Origin: Chelonoidis abingdonii
Taxonomy: Eukaryota > Chordata > Testudines > Testudinidae
Reading direction: 5' to 3'
NCBI RefSeq assembly: GCF_003597395.2
Contig: NC_133782.1
Location: forward strand, 10,569,126 to 10,633,125
DNA: 64,000 nucleotides
The position numbers were made by a program, and so were the translations under genes. The stretch's first letter is position 1, and every line of letters starts with the position of its first letter. This document shows positions 12,961 to 24,375 of the stretch, piece after piece. Under the pieces are notes generated by a model that was not told where the DNA came from, searched no databases, and saw only the letters and a program-made list of their open reading frames with translations.

Positions 12961-13599
12961 GGAGTGTTTTGTTTTTTTTTTAAATGGCCTGTATTCTGTT
13001 GGTGAGCAGTGTGAAAGGGTTGGGGGGGGAGGGGATTTGCTTCAACCATGAGACATACATATGTCTGTATACCTTCCCCCTGCCTCTCTTTCCTTTCTCT
13101 CTCATGTAGGTTACAGGGTTGAAAGTATTTTTATAACTTCTGGGGGGCAAGAGGTCCTTCTTGCAAAATTGCTATTGATTTCTATGGGACCAGGATCCTA
13201 GCCTGCTAAGGAAAGACTGCAGCTGCTTTGAAAAGTTAAGCTAGTACCCAACCAGCTTCAGCTGAGTTGTGGCAGAGTGTTTTCATCTTTGGAAACCAGG
13301 ATAAAAACCATCCAGAAAACATTCTACAATGCGGACAAGCTACAGTAGCTCAGGCTAAAGGGATGGGTCTAAGCTTTTCATGCTAGGCTCTTACTCCCTC
13401 TCTACTCAGAAGCATACAGACTTATGGTTTCAAACAGTGATAATTTTTAAATGGAATTAAAAATGAAACAGGTCCCTGAGTTCCCATTATTCATATGCAC
13501 CCAGGAGGCCACAATTAAACTAGTTATTTGGTTTCAGTTCAGTACTGCAGGTTCTTCATGCTTCACTCATATCCAAAACACCTGTTCTAATACCATGAT

Positions 13600-14815
13600 A
13601 GACATGGGGCCAGATTTTCAAAGTGCATGCATGCTTCTGTGCGTGCCTGTCTTTCAGGCACATAGCGTGTGAGACAGAAAAGTACTTGGGTGCCTGAGTC
13701 CAGTTTTTAGGCACCTCTGCAATCCACAGAACTCCTGCTTGGCTGCCACCTAACCTTGGAGGTGCCTAATCTCAGCTGGTGCCTAAGATTTTTTCCTCTG
13801 GGCATGTATATTGCAGCCTCACTCTAGGCACCTATCTCCTGCTTGAGTATGCACACTGCTACCTCATGCAAGGTGCCCAGCTCCTGCCTAAGCCCCACAG
13901 CAATTCACAAACCAGGAAAGATAAGCATTCAGCCACCTAAGTCAAGTGCTGGGGCCTGATTTGGTCAGGGGTCTCTGAGCACGCCTATCAGATCAGGCCC
14001 CTCAGGGGAGTTCACACAAAACAACCAGGGATTATGGAGTATTCTGACGTGGGGGCCCCTCAGTCTCTCCTATTAAAGTTGTTCCGCTTTAATTAAACAA
14101 TTGAATAATTAAATATTAAATTAGGCCAGTGATAAAATTAGACTGACTCCATAGCCCAGAGGCCCAGACAGTCACCTGAGGTGGCTGATCCCCGTTCAAA
14201 TCCCTTCTCTGGAATTTGAACTGGGCAGTGGAGTCTCCCACACCTTTGGTGAGTATCCCATCAACTAGGCTAAAAATTATAAAGGAGAGCTTTCTCTTCC
14301 TCTACCCACCATCTCCACTCCTCATCAATTTTGTTTCAGGACCTGCAAGCAACTTAGGTGGCGAAATGCCTGTTTTCTGTCCGGTTTGTGGATCCCAAGC
14401 AGAACCAGGTGATTCTTTGCTGCCTGGATTTAAGTGCTCATCTAGGGTTGCCAGGCGTCCAGTTTTCGACTGAAACGCCTGGTTGAAAAGGGACCCTAGT
14501 GCCTCCGGTCAGCACCACCGACCAGGCTGTTAAAAGTCCAGTCGGTGGTGCTGAGGTTCTAAGGCAGGCTAGTCTCTATCTCTCCTGGCACCGTGCTGTG
14601 CTGCAGAAGTGGCCAGCAGGTCCGGCTCCAAGGCAAGGGGGCCATCCGCCCTGAGCACTGGCTCTGCACTCCCATTGGCCGTAGCTGGGGGGGCAGTGCC
14701 TAAATCAGGCTTTGTGGCTTGGAGTAGTGTTCCTGTGATTTTTTTGTGGTGCCTAACTTTTAGGCACCTAAATGCTCAGCACTGCAATGCCTAAGTCCCT
14801 TCGTGTCCCACCTGT
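13600..14815 (+). repeat. Composite turtle repeat carrying a nested insertion
   Basis: The segment begins GGGGCCAGATTTTCAAAGTG and is rich in GGTGCCTAA/TTAGGCACC motifs, also present at its right end (14740-14769). The middle part (13950-14440) and right end resemble a repeat I recall from turtle genomes. The match is interrupted at about 14442-14690 by a different repeat and then resumes, so this older element was a target. Outer boundaries are approximate, no target duplication was found, and the superfamily is unassigned. Confidence 0.5.
14442..14690 (+). repeat. Repeat inserted within the composite element
   Basis: It begins CTAGGGTTGCCAGGCGTCC, the start of a repeat I recall from turtles. 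It contains a hairpin: GGTCAGCACCACCGACC near 14508-14524 pairs with AGTCGGTGGTGCTGAGG near 14540-14556. The right boundary is approximate. Its start and the resumption of the host element define a nested insertion. Confidence 0.5.
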
Positions 14816-16997
14816 AGTGTCCAATGTCACAGGTATTCGGGTGCACGTTCTGACTGCGTGTCTACAAGACACTGAAAAGTTCAGCCACACTGCTTCTGGC
14901 CCTTTGTTGTATTATGGATTTAACTCATCCCACCAGTGCACATCGGATTTTTCAAATAGTACAATCAAAGATAAAAATTAGACATCAAATTTTGGCAACA
15001 ATTAAAGCACTACTCTGTGAAAATTGGTGTTCCTAACGCTCAGCTGCTCAAACCCAGGTGAAAGGGTTGTGAACACAGTTGAACTGAAAATTCATATTGT
15101 AATAGTCTCTAATTTTTTGCCCACTGTTTTCCCTAGTTCTATGCAGGTTTCTCGTGGAGTTGGCACAGGGGTTGTGGGAACAGGGGAATATTTTTTCGTA
15201 TTTAGTCAACTCCCTTTCCACTGTATGCGAAAACCTAACTGTAGCCTGTATGACTCCCCGAGCCAAAGAACTGGTGAAGTCAGCTGAAAAACAAATCTTC
15301 CTGTTTCAAATGTGCAAACTTTGCTTATTCATTGAAAATGTTCCAGCAAGGCTACAGGGTGCACTGAGCCTGTCTAAAGGCAGCTTTTACTTATGTTTCA
15401 GCCACTTAAGAAGGGAAATAATACTCAGCTGAGCCCTCTGGTATTCAGGAAAAAACAAACTTTACCAAAGAACCTATCATTGAGATAGCTTTTTTTTTTT
15501 TTTAAAAGCCAGCCAAAGATACATAAAGCATCATGGTAAAGAATCCTTGCCAATTTATTCTGTAAACTATAATGTGTACATAGTGGTGACAAGAACCCAC
15601 TTCCTGACCTAACTCATGAAAATAGCTCAGTATCTTTCAGTAGCTACATCAGACCAGACCCTTAATCCTGGGAATTCTAATTGCAATAACATGTCAGTAC
15701 GATGGAGTTCATCTGTGGTGGGACAAGATATATCATCCTGTGACAATGCATGAAGAATTCAGTAGTGCAGTCTTGTCACCATGACCTGGGCCAGATGTAA
15801 GCTGTAGATGTGCAAATGCATCATATGCAGCTACTAAGTAAGTGAACAACCTACAGTTGCCAGTGAAATAACTGTGTTTGCAGCCAGGTAGTTAGTTACA
15901 GAGAAACATATTTTCAGAGTTTAGTATGCAGCTGCACAACAAGTATATGCATAATTGTGGATCTAATCTGCATTCATAGTTGCTGAAGCTGTATGTATGA
16001 ATCCAGTAACTGGCTGTACAAATGGCCACTTCTGACCATGCATGTATAAACACCTAATTACACAGGCAAGGGCTGGTGCGTCTGTGCCTTTTTCAGATTT
16101 GTGATGTTTTGTGATGTTTTACATTCTGTACAAGCATAATTTCCCTGGCCTTGTTTTTTTCTGAAAGCATTAATTTTTGTGGAAGATGCAAGAGATAGTG
16201 GGAGGTCAAGGCACAGGCAGGACAGCCCCTTTAGTTATGCCATGTAAATACAGCCAACTGATAGCTGCTGATGCAGTATTTAATGCAATAACATTCAGCC
16301 ACCATCCAACCAGATTCTGGGGAATCCATTTTGAAGCAATTTGATATTGCTATATGTCTTGAGTGGAAATATGACATATGGTCCCTGTCATCTTGCCTGC
16401 TCCCATTTAATCACACTCTTAATGAGCACAGACCATGAAAAATTAATGGGTCCCCTTTGTCATTTACAATAATGCTAATTTTCTTTATTCATTATTCCTT
16501 TCAAATAACCAGAGTGCATTTTAGACCCACTTTCAATATTTCAGTCAGACAACTGCACAAGAACCCTAGGAATTTTTTTTTTAATCTGTTGCAATATTCA
16601 AGTACACTGTGGGAAGGTATGCAATTTTCCTGGGACTTTCCTCTTTAAATAAACTGGGCTTTAGTTTTCAGGAGAAGGTAGGAAGGTTGTTCCTTCGCTG
16701 TCTTATGGCCCTACTTTATTCCCAGTTAAATAGCGAGGGTTAGTAAAAACGAATATTAGTTTAAGGGGAAGAATGTCAGAACAACATAGGCCAGAGTGTA
16801 ATCAAGTTGTGGATATATTCTGTGGATGCCGCTGTATTTGTATTCGGACCTGAAGCCTTACAAATCCATATGTCCTGCAAGGTTTTGCTGCAAGATGAAT
16901 TCCATTGAATGACAATTAATTTTTGCTCAATGAGAAAATCAGTTCTCTCTTCCTGCTGAAAAGGTGAGGTTATTAAGGGAGAGATTTGCTAAAACAC
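14816..16997. other. No recognised feature (2.2 kb)
   Basis: AT-rich sequence with a run of 14 T at about 15490-15503 and a short tandem GTTTTGTGATG at 16106-16120. Open frames at 15024-15287 and 15154-15432 overlap others on the opposite strand and show no domain. Nothing supportable. Confidence 0.45.
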
Positions 16998-17000
16998 TTA

Positions 17001-17269
17001 AGGTATGTCTACACGGCAATCACAAATTTTCAGCAGCAAGTCTTAGAGCCTGGGTCTACAGACTTGGGCCTGCACCACTGCTCTAAAAATAGCTGTGTAC
17101 ACGTTCAGGCTCAGGATCTGGACCCCACCCTGGGTTTCAGAGCCCGAGCGCCAGCCCAAGCCCCAAATTTTACACAGCCATTTTTAGCACCATAGCACAA
17201 ACTGGCGTTTGTAGACCCAGGTTCTGAAACTCGCTGTTGCAGGTTTCAGTGCGCCATGTAGACATACCC
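17001..17269. mobile_element. PIF/Harbinger-type MITE with TTA target duplication
   Basis: The ends are AGGTATGTCTACA and TGTAGACATACCC, inverted repeats. Each side carries TTA (16998-17000 and 17270-17272), the 3-bp duplication typical of PIF/Harbinger. The interior is a long imperfect inverted repeat; for example CCTGGGTCTAC at 17049-17059 is answered by GTAGACCCAGG at 17211-17221. There is no coding capacity. A second family with the same GTATGTCTACAC start lies at 45629-45893. Confidence 0.7.
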
Positions 17270-17596
17270 TTAGTGTTTGGTAAAATTCCCACTGATTTCA
17301 ATGCAAGCAGTTAGGTCTATGCAGTTGGTGTAACTGTGCTAGTGCAAACCGCGAATGTGAACAAGGAGAGCTGTAATTTTCAGCAGTAATTCTACAATTT
17401 CAAGCAGGGATGTTCTGCTATGTAGCTGGTGAAATGATCAAAGGTCCATAATAAATGTAATGTACTTGGTTCAGCTATTTATCACATAATATTCACTTCC
17501 ACGTGAAAACAGAATATATGGAAGCCAAGGTTGCACTTGCTTTAGTTGTTAAGGTTGTGAAATAGTCCATATGTTTCTACCTATTTGGCAGGTCAT

Positions 17597-17770
17597 GGGT
17601 ATTGTTAACCCCAAGTTTTAAATCATGAGTCACTCCTCTCCCAAAAATCATGAGATTTTAAAAATAATACCCCTCCCCTACATGTATTAGCTTTCGGTCA
17701 TTAGGGTTTGCATTTTCAAGCTTTTCTCTGTAATCTATGAGGGCTACAAATTTTAAGTGAAAATTCAAAT
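17597..17770 (-). repeat. MITE of the CATGATTTT family, copy B
   Basis: GTATTGTTAACCCC at the left corresponds to the right end of copy A (11383-11712) read in reverse. AATCATGAG motifs and TTCAAGCTTTTCTCTGTAA, shared with the family interior, follow. The far end is not clear, so the copy may be truncated. Confidence 0.45.
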
Positions 17771-17992
17771 CCTTATGTAATCATATGATTTTTTTTTTAA
17801 CAGAAATGCCAGATACTGTAAGATTGATGATAAAATTAAAAGAATGGGCAGCGCTGGGTATAACCATGAAAACAAAGGTCAATCGTGTCATAGTTGAAAC
17901 TCAAGGTTCATTGTTGCACAAAATTATTATGAGACTCTTTATAAATATATGTTTAAATCTAAGGTTCTTATTCTCTTCCCACTGGTTATTTA

Positions 17993-18041
17993 AGCCTTTA
18001 GGATGCACTTGTGTCAAACTTTTCTCCACAACGAGGGCCAG
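17993..18041 (+). repeat. Left copy of a 49-bp direct duplication
   Basis: This segment, starting AGCCTTTAGGATGC and ending ACGAGGGCCAG, recurs without a mismatch at 19087-19135. The two copies abut the TG start and the CA end of the LTR at 18042-19086. Confidence 0.9.
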
Positions 18042-19086
18042 TGTCATAAGTAGATAGGTAAGGTAAGGGTTAAGTTTCTTTTACCTGGAAAGGGTAACCA
18101 AACACCTGACCAGAGGACCAATCAGAGAACTGGATTGTTTAAAAGTCAGGGGCGGGAATTTGTATACTGAGGGTCTTTGTTGTTTTCTCGGGTAATGGTG
18201 ATAAACAAGTTTCCTTCTATCTCCCTTCTCTTTCATCAAAATATTTCTCCTAAAACATTGTGATACACAAGGAAAAGCAAAGTAATTCGGCTATGAAGAG
18301 CTTTGTGTTGTATTAAGATGTGGATTGTTGTGCCTGTTTTGCTTCGTCGGCTGTGAGGACAAGCTTCTCCTAACTCCATCTTATCTCAATTTCTCTCATA
18401 ACATCTTGGAGTACAAAGGAAAGCAAGTAATCTTCGGTGTATGATGAGCTTTTGTTTGTATTGCATGTAGTTGGATTGTTGGAGGTTCTTAATCGGCTAT
18501 TCTTTTAAATCAGACTGTTACTATGCATCTTTTCTTATAAGGCAAGCATGGGGCCTGTATTGATCGTTTCTTAATGCAAGATTATTGTTATTATATTTAT
18601 CTATTGTCTTTTTTTTCTAATAAAGTTTTCTTTTAAACCTTGTGGAAGTTTCTTTTCCTAGTGAGGCAAGAGGGGGGAAAGCCAAACTCTGTGGCTCACC
18701 TTTCCTATTGTCCAGGGTGAGAAAAGCGTGCAGCACAAAGGGAGGGGGAATCTCTTGTGTGCGCTGACTAGGTGAATGCCTAGCCTCGGGGAAGCTAGAT
18801 TGCCTCTCCGGTTGTATTCAAGGAGGAAGTATTAGCATTGCACTGCCTAACCCAGGAAAGGGGGGAAGCTGGAGAGGAGGAGAGAGAGGAGACCCGGGGT
18901 CTGGGTCTTGGGGGTCCCCCAAAGGAAGGGTGGGGACACCAGGAGAGGAAAGGGGGGTCAGGCCCTATAATTCCTGACCTGGTGGCAGCGAGAATATCCA
19001 AGCTGGTAGTGAGCTTGGGGGAGTTTCAATAAAGCCCCAGATTTTGGACGCTAAAGTCCAGGTTTGGGACAGGAGGCTTTATTACA
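18042..19086 (+). mobile_element. Solo LTR (1,045 bp) flanked by a 49-bp perfect direct duplication
   Basis: It starts TGTCATAA and ends TTATTACA, an imperfect terminal inverted repeat with canonical TG and CA ends. A polyadenylation signal, AATAAAG, is near 18619 within TTTTTTCTAATAAAG, and a second AATAAAG is at about 19028, both on the plus strand. I recall the sequence as resembling a common turtle endogenous-retrovirus-like LTR. No gag, pol or primer-binding segment adjoins it, so it is a solo LTR. Odd point: the flanks are a perfect 49-bp direct repeat, whereas retroviral integration leaves 4-6 bp. The first few bases after the CA end are not the bases just before the TG start, so no ordinary short duplication is nested within it. 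Confidence 0.75.
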
Positions 19087-19135
19087 AGCCTTTAGGATGC
19101 ACTTGTGTCAAACTTTTCTCCACAACGAGGGCCAG
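19087..19135 (+). repeat. Right copy of the 49-bp direct duplication
   Basis: Identical over 49 bases to 17993-18041. After it the sequences diverge: here AAACTTATCC follows, while after the left copy the LTR begins. Confidence 0.9.
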
Positions 19136-19389
19136 AAACTTATCCTTTCCCCCTACTCCATAAAATTAAAGTTGAAATTCCCATGTAACGAGTCCACTAC
19201 ACCAGTGGCTCTGAGGAAAAACATCAAATATGGAGAACCATGATAACATTGTGGGAGTTGCTAACAACAGTACAGTGAATTCTACGTATAGGGAGTTTTT
19301 CTAGTGAAAAATTGAAAGCATTCACCAAATAATGAAATTTAAGGTAGCTTGTATTTGTTAACAAGTGTGTGGAACATCTATTATGAGGT

Positions 19390-19545
19390 GTTATTTGCAG
19401 TATTGTGATATTTGGTATTTCTTGTGAAAGCTCTAACTTCTGCAGTCATGTGAATGTGAGAATCTCAGCTTTCATTTAAAAAAAACAAACAAAATGACAT
19501 TCTAGCCCTCAAGGTTGCAGCAAACAGCTTGAAAACGTAAATCCC
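19390..19545 (+). repeat. MITE of the CATGATTTT family, partial copy D
   Basis: The block TGCAGTCATGTGAATGTGAG followed by AATCTCAGCTTTCATTTAAA and TCTAGCCCTCAAGG matches the interior of copy C at 24880-24935. The terminal CATGATTTT repeats are missing or unrecognisable, so this is a fragment. Confidence 0.45.
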
Positions 19546-19549
19546 TAAA

Positions 19550-19850
19550 GGAGTGGGTCTCATTCAGCACAGAGCTGCGGCCCATGTCACATCCTCAGAG
19601 CCACACAGGTAGTGTTGGATGCGGCCTACATAGCACATTACGCTCCAGGCCAATGGGGGCTGCAGGAAGCAGTGGCCAGCACGTCCCTCGGCCCGCATCA
19701 CTTCCTGAAGCTCCCATTGGCTGAGAACGAAGAACCGCGGCCACTGGGAGCTGCGATTGGCTGAACCTGCAGACGCGGCAGGTAAACAAACCGTCCTGGC
19801 CTGCCAGGGGCTTACTCTGAACAAGCAACGCTCCTAGTTTGGGAACTAGT
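19550..19850. mobile_element. hAT-type repeat remnant with a CCAAT hairpin module
   Basis: The left side, GAGTGGGTCTCATT, and the right side, CTAGTTTGGGAACTA, resemble degraded hAT ends (CAGTGGTTCTCAA and its partner). I recall the interior as a common turtle repeat, with GGCCCATGTCACATCCTCAG and a CCTGCCAGGGGCTTACTCTG block. It includes a GC-rich inverted module at 19707-19753 also present in the hAT element at 46798-47354. No convincing 8-bp duplication was found. Open frames on the minus strand are by-products. Confidence 0.5.
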
Positions 19851-20084
19851 ATACACTAATACATAATTTTACATGCAAAACTACAAATACAAGTGTTTAA
19901 TGAGATACTTTTGCTGTTTCAGTGATCAAATTTGTATGCATAACTGTCACAATTGTGGCCACCTGTTAGGCACACAGCTCTATGTACAAATTGGAAATGT
20001 GCAAGTGGGGCCTAGCTTTTTCAAACATCTGGCTCTGGGTATCCAGAGATTGGAATCCAACTCTTTGTGGCTTGTCATACAGAG

Positions 20085-20690
20085 GTGCAAGTGAAATCCA
20101 TTTCTTACTGGTTCAGGGGAATAGGCCACAGGGTGTGACCCTCCACATGACTCCTCCCTGCCCCCATCCTGGGGCCCCCATGCTCTCCTCATCCCCTCCC
20201 CATGTTCTGAAGGTGCAGCAGGAGGAGGACAGAGCCCACCCCCCCATCCCTAGGAAAGGAGCAGAACATTGGCAGCTATTCCGGCACTTGTATCGCCCCA
20301 GCTCCGCCCCCATCCCTGTCCTCTGGCGAGGCTGCTGGTGGGAGCCGGAAGAGATGCAGCTCCGTGGAAGGGCAGGCGGCAGGGATGGTGGTTTTACCCC
20401 TTTCCCTGCTGCAGTTTCTGGGAGAGCCCTGAACCACAAGGCTCTCCTGGGAACCGCAGCAGGGAAAGGAGCAAAACATGGGGCCACCAGGCAGTCCCAC
20501 GCCTGCAGCTCCTCTGGCACGGCTGTACCTTCCCCAGCCCTATCCTCCAGCAGGGTTGGATGGAGGTACAGATGGAGGAGACCCTGTTTGGAAGGATGGT
20601 ACAGCTGCCCTGGAGGAGCTGCAGGTGTGGGACTGCTCTTTCTGGTACACTGTACCATCTATAGATATCTTGCTGATATGGCGTATCATA
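20085..20690. repeat. GC-rich repeat with internal inverted repeat
   Basis: A sharp GC-rich island. Arms at 20391-20428 and 20440-20477 are inverted copies matching at 32 of 38 positions around a short loop. Purine- and pyrimidine-biased blocks leave both strands open for over 180 codons, which accounts for the long but meaningless frames here. I recall a similar unit as a dispersed turtle repeat. Ends and class are uncertain; TGGTACACTGTACCA at 20643-20657 is a small perfect palindrome at the right side. Confidence 0.4.
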
Positions 20691-20779
20691 CCATACTGCC
20701 CTATTTGCACTGCTGGTTCCATATATAGAATACGGTATGGACCTGCAGCTATCTGTATGCTGTCTATATATGAGCCAGA

Positions 20780-22797
20780 TCAGCTGGGAGGAACAACTTA
20801 ATCAGAAAAATTTGAATGATGGCTGGGCATTGTTTAAGAACACTTTACTAGATGCTTGAAAGCCACAACTGAGAAATAAGACTGTATTGGTTTAAAAAGC
20901 TGAACTGGTTTAGAGGGGAAGTGAAGGCAGCTATAAAAAATTGTGTAACAAATGGAAGAAAGAGGAAGTTGATAGTAACGAATTTAAATCACAAGCTAAG
21001 AACTGTAGAAAATTGATATGGGAAGAAAAGGGGCACAAAGAGAAACTTATGACCAGCAGAGATAAGGACAATCAGAGAGTTTTCTAATTATATTAGGAAA
21101 AAAAAAAAAGAATCCTGACAGTGGTGTTGGTCGATTCTTAGATGGAAATGGCTAAAATTATCAATCATGTAGAAAAGGCAGCAGTGTTCAGTAAATATTT
21201 CTGTTCTGTATTTGGGAATAAAAATAGATGATCTAGTCATATCCTATTACACTTTTTCCTTTCCACTAGTATCACAGGAGGATCTTAAAACAGTAGCTGC
21301 TAAAGCCAGACATGTTTAAATCAGCAGGTCCAGACAGCTTGCATCCAAGAGTTTTAAAAAAGCTGGCTGAGGAGGTCTTTGGACCATTAATGTTGATTTT
21401 TCAATAACTCTTGGAACACTGGGGAAGTTCCAGAAGGCTTGAAGAAAGCTAATGTTGTGACAATATTTAAAAGGGGTAAATGGGATGACCCAGATAATGA
21501 AACGCCAGTCACCCTGACATCAATACTAGACAAGACAATGGAGCAGCTGATATGGGACTCTTTTAATAAAGAATTAAAGGAGGGTAATATAATTAATGCC
21601 AAACAACATGGGCTTATGGAAAATAGATGCTGTCAAACTAACTTGATCTCTTTTTTGATGAGATTACAGGCTTGATTGATAAAGATAATAGTGTTGATGT
21701 AATATACAATGACATTTTGATTAAAAAAGTAGGAAGATATAAAATTAATATAGGAATGGATTAAAAGCTGGCTAACTGATAGGTTTCAAAATGTAATTAT
21801 AAACAGGGAATGATCATTGAGAGGGTATATGTCTACTGGATTCCCACAGGGATCGGTTCTTGGCTTTATGCTATTTAACATTTTTATTAATGACATGGAA
21901 AAAAATGTAAAATTGTCACTGAAAGTTTGCAGCTGACACACAAATTGGGGGAGTGGTAAATAATGAAGAGGACAGGTCACTGATCCAGAGTGATCAGGAT
22001 CACTTGGTTTGCTGGGCGCACACTAACAATAACGTGTTTTAATACGGCTAAATGCAAATACATATATTTAGGAACAAAGAATGCAGGCCATGCTTACAGG
22101 ATGGGGGACTCTGTCCTCAGAAGCAGTAACTCTGGAAAAAGATTTGGGGTTTGTGGTGGATAATCTCAACATGAGCTCCCAGTGTGACTCTAAGCCCAAA
22201 GGCGCTAATGCAATCATAGACACATAAACAGGGGAATCTTACAGAAGTAGAGAGGTTATTTAACCTCTGCATTTGGCACCAGGGCAACTACAGTGGGAAT
22301 TCTGTGTCCAGTTCTGGTGTCCACAATTCAAGAAGGATGTTGAAAAACTAGAGCAGATTCAGAGAGGAGCCCCAAGAATGATTAGAAAACTTGGTTTACA
22401 GTGATAGGCTCAAAGAGCTCAATCTATTTAGCATTACAAAGAGAAGGTTAAGGAGTGACTTGACTTGATTAGTCTAAGTACCTGCAAGGAGAACAAATAT
22501 TTAATAATGGGCTTTTTGCTCTATCAGAGAAAGGTATAACATGATCTAATGGCTGGAAGTTGAAGCTAGACAAATTCAGACTGGAAATAGGGTGCAATTC
22601 TTAACATAATAATTTAACTTTAGAACTTACTATGGTCTGTGGTGGATTCTCCATCAGTAACAATTTTAAATCAAGACTGGTTATTTTTCTAAAAGATGTG
22701 CTCTGGAAATTATTTTGGGGACATTCTGTGGCCTGCTATATAGGTCAGACTAGACAATCACTATGGTCACTTATGGCCTCGGCATCTGTGAAATAGA
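20780..22797 (+). pseudogene. CR1 LINE remnant A (about 2 kb, 5'-truncated, inactive)
   Basis: CR1-family non-LTR retrotransposon. Translating with frame shifts gives the linker before the reverse transcriptase, the fingers region (including LTSILDKTMEQLI around 21512-21550), the palm and the thumb. The motif-A region with the LDF..AFD catalytic aspartate is absent near 21700, where a short deletion joins VDVIY to the segment beyond it. The palm box reads FAAD instead of FADD at 21926-21937, so a second catalytic aspartate is lost. A 3' tail, GGTCAGACTAGACAATCA, is near 22744-22761. There are many stops, and the element cannot be active. A full CR1 has a complete ORF2 of about 3 kb. Confidence 0.85.
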
Positions 22798-23009
22798 GGA
22801 CAGACACAACTGGTCAGAAAATATTTTTGTTCCTCCCCAAAACTTGGGAGGGTTTTGTGAAAAACCAAAAACTTTCAGCCCAAAATCTTACAGCTGAAAG
22901 CCAAAAACTCGATTCTGAAATGCCACTGTGGTGCCTTATTGGGCTTTTTGTTCAGGAGCCTCTTGCCCCTGTTGTCTTCTCTGGCTCGGGTGCCTAGGAC
23001 AATCTACAT

Positions 23010-23448
23010 CAGGGATCTCAAACTCAAGTCACCATGAGGGCTACATGACAACTAGTACATTGGCCCAAGGGCCGCATCACTGACACCTTTTCATATAAAG
23101 ATACCAAAGCCCTGTCTCTTCCCCTGGACTCGTCCCCACTCCACCGCTTCCATGAGGCCCCACCCCTGCCCCACCTCTTCCAACTCCTTCCCCAAATCGC
23201 CGCCCTGGCCCCACCTCTTCTCCACCTCCTCCCCTGAGCGCGCGGCTCCCCACTCCTCCCCCTTCCTCCTGGAAAGCACTGAGTGCCCCCAAACAGATGT
23301 TTGGCAGAGGAGTGAGGACACAGTGCGCTGCAGGGGATGGGTGGCAGTGGGTGAGGGGAACTTGGCGGCTGCAGGAAATAACTCCAGGGGGCCAGGGAGC
23401 TTGGTGGGCCACAGCAAATAACTCCACCGGCCACATGTTTGAGACCTG
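23010..23448. mobile_element. hAT-type non-autonomous element, 439 bp, with 8-bp target duplication
   Basis: It begins CAGGGATCTCAAAC and ends GTTTGAGACCTG, inverted hAT-type ends. The flanks are ATCTACAT (23002-23009) and GTCTACAT (23449-23456), 7 of 8 matching. The interior is C-rich (CCCCACCTCTTC repeated) and G-rich, giving long but overlapping open frames on the minus strand (119-136 aa) that I do not treat as genes. Confidence 0.75.
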
Positions 23449-23518
23449 GTCTACATCTTCCCTAATTCACTACAGTCTTACTGAGCCACTCTGATGTATC
23501 ATAGGTGTCCCTGGTCAG

Positions 23519-23665
23519 AGTACATCAAATAAAATTGAAATATTTTGGTTTTCAATTAAAAGTAAAAAAAAATTTCACAGAAAACAGTCACTTTTCTCAA
23601 AAAAAAAATTGTCAAACCAAATTTTCCATCATACTTTTGATGAAAAATTTCAACAAGCCCTAGAC
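23519..23665. repeat. Probable AT-rich MITE (AAATTTTTCATC family)
   Basis: The segment alternates ATTTTGGTTTTC and AAAATTTCACAG blocks and ends GATGAAAAATTTCAACAAG. It resembles a palindromic turtle repeat that ends in GACCAGCTCTAG; a better end of that type is at 31068-31182. Assignment is by pattern only. Confidence 0.3.
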
Positions 23666-24280
23666 AGTCTAATTTTAATGGAACAGCACCTCACAACATT
23701 ATATCCATGGTTCATTATCCATACTAAGGCAAGGAGAGCTTGTGATAAAATTTCCACCTACCAGCACACAAACCAAAAGCTGGTCTCAGCTGCAGCGGGC
23801 AGCTCTCCGCTCAGATCATCAGAGACCTGCCTGGATGCTATGTGCAGGGCAACCCTTTGAACTTCCACTATACCAGTCATCCTTATATAACAATAGCAGC
23901 TGCTCCATCTGGTACAAAATCATATTTGTATTATAGTGCATGATCCTTTGCACAGTTGTTGCCCAAAAACAGGCTCGTTAGCTACTAAGAAGTACTCGAT
24001 CAGATCCTTACTGAGTATGGATCACAAGACACTAGGCACCAAATAAAGGTGTCTTTGAAATCCAGGTCCTGAACTGAAATTTGTCAAAGTTATTCATCTT
24101 CCTAAGCTAATGCACTGTTGTTTGGAGGCTATGCTGCTTATGGCATTATGGGATGACAGCCTGCTGTGCATTGATCCAAGAGTGTTCTGCAGACCAGGTG
24201 AAATGACTATTAGACACAGGCTGTAACGCTTCTATATCCCATTCACATTTAGAAAGGGTGAAACACCTGTATTCTCAACA

Positions 24281-24375
24281 TGGTTCTGCCACTGACTTTC
24301 TCTATCACCTTGAGCAATGTATGGTGCCTTCTGGGCCTCAGTTTCCCCATTTGTGTTACAATAGCTTTGATGCAT
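24281..24375 (+). repeat. MIR/CORE-SINE-like fragment
   Basis: TGGTTCTGCCACTGACTTTC followed by GGGCCTCAGTTTCCCC and a CATTTGTG block follows the MIR core order in the sense direction. It is short and diverged. Confidence 0.5.

Noticed and set aside
14150..14230. tRNA-like B-box (GTTCAAATCCC)
   Set aside because: No matching A box or cloverleaf; it is part of the composite repeat at 13600-14815.
17597..19545. One CATGATTTT-family MITE split by the LTR insertion
   Set aside because: The pieces on either side are in opposite orientation and not adjacent to the LTR ends, so they are separate copies.
19982..20728. 248-aa open frame, the longest in the window
   Set aside because: It lies in a GC-rich repeat with an inverted repeat; a 181-aa frame is open on the opposite strand over the same bases, composition is Pro/Gly/Ser-rich and there is no domain.
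23024..23434. 136- and 119-aa minus-strand frames
   Set aside because: They fall inside the hAT element at 23010-23448 and overlap each other in different frames.
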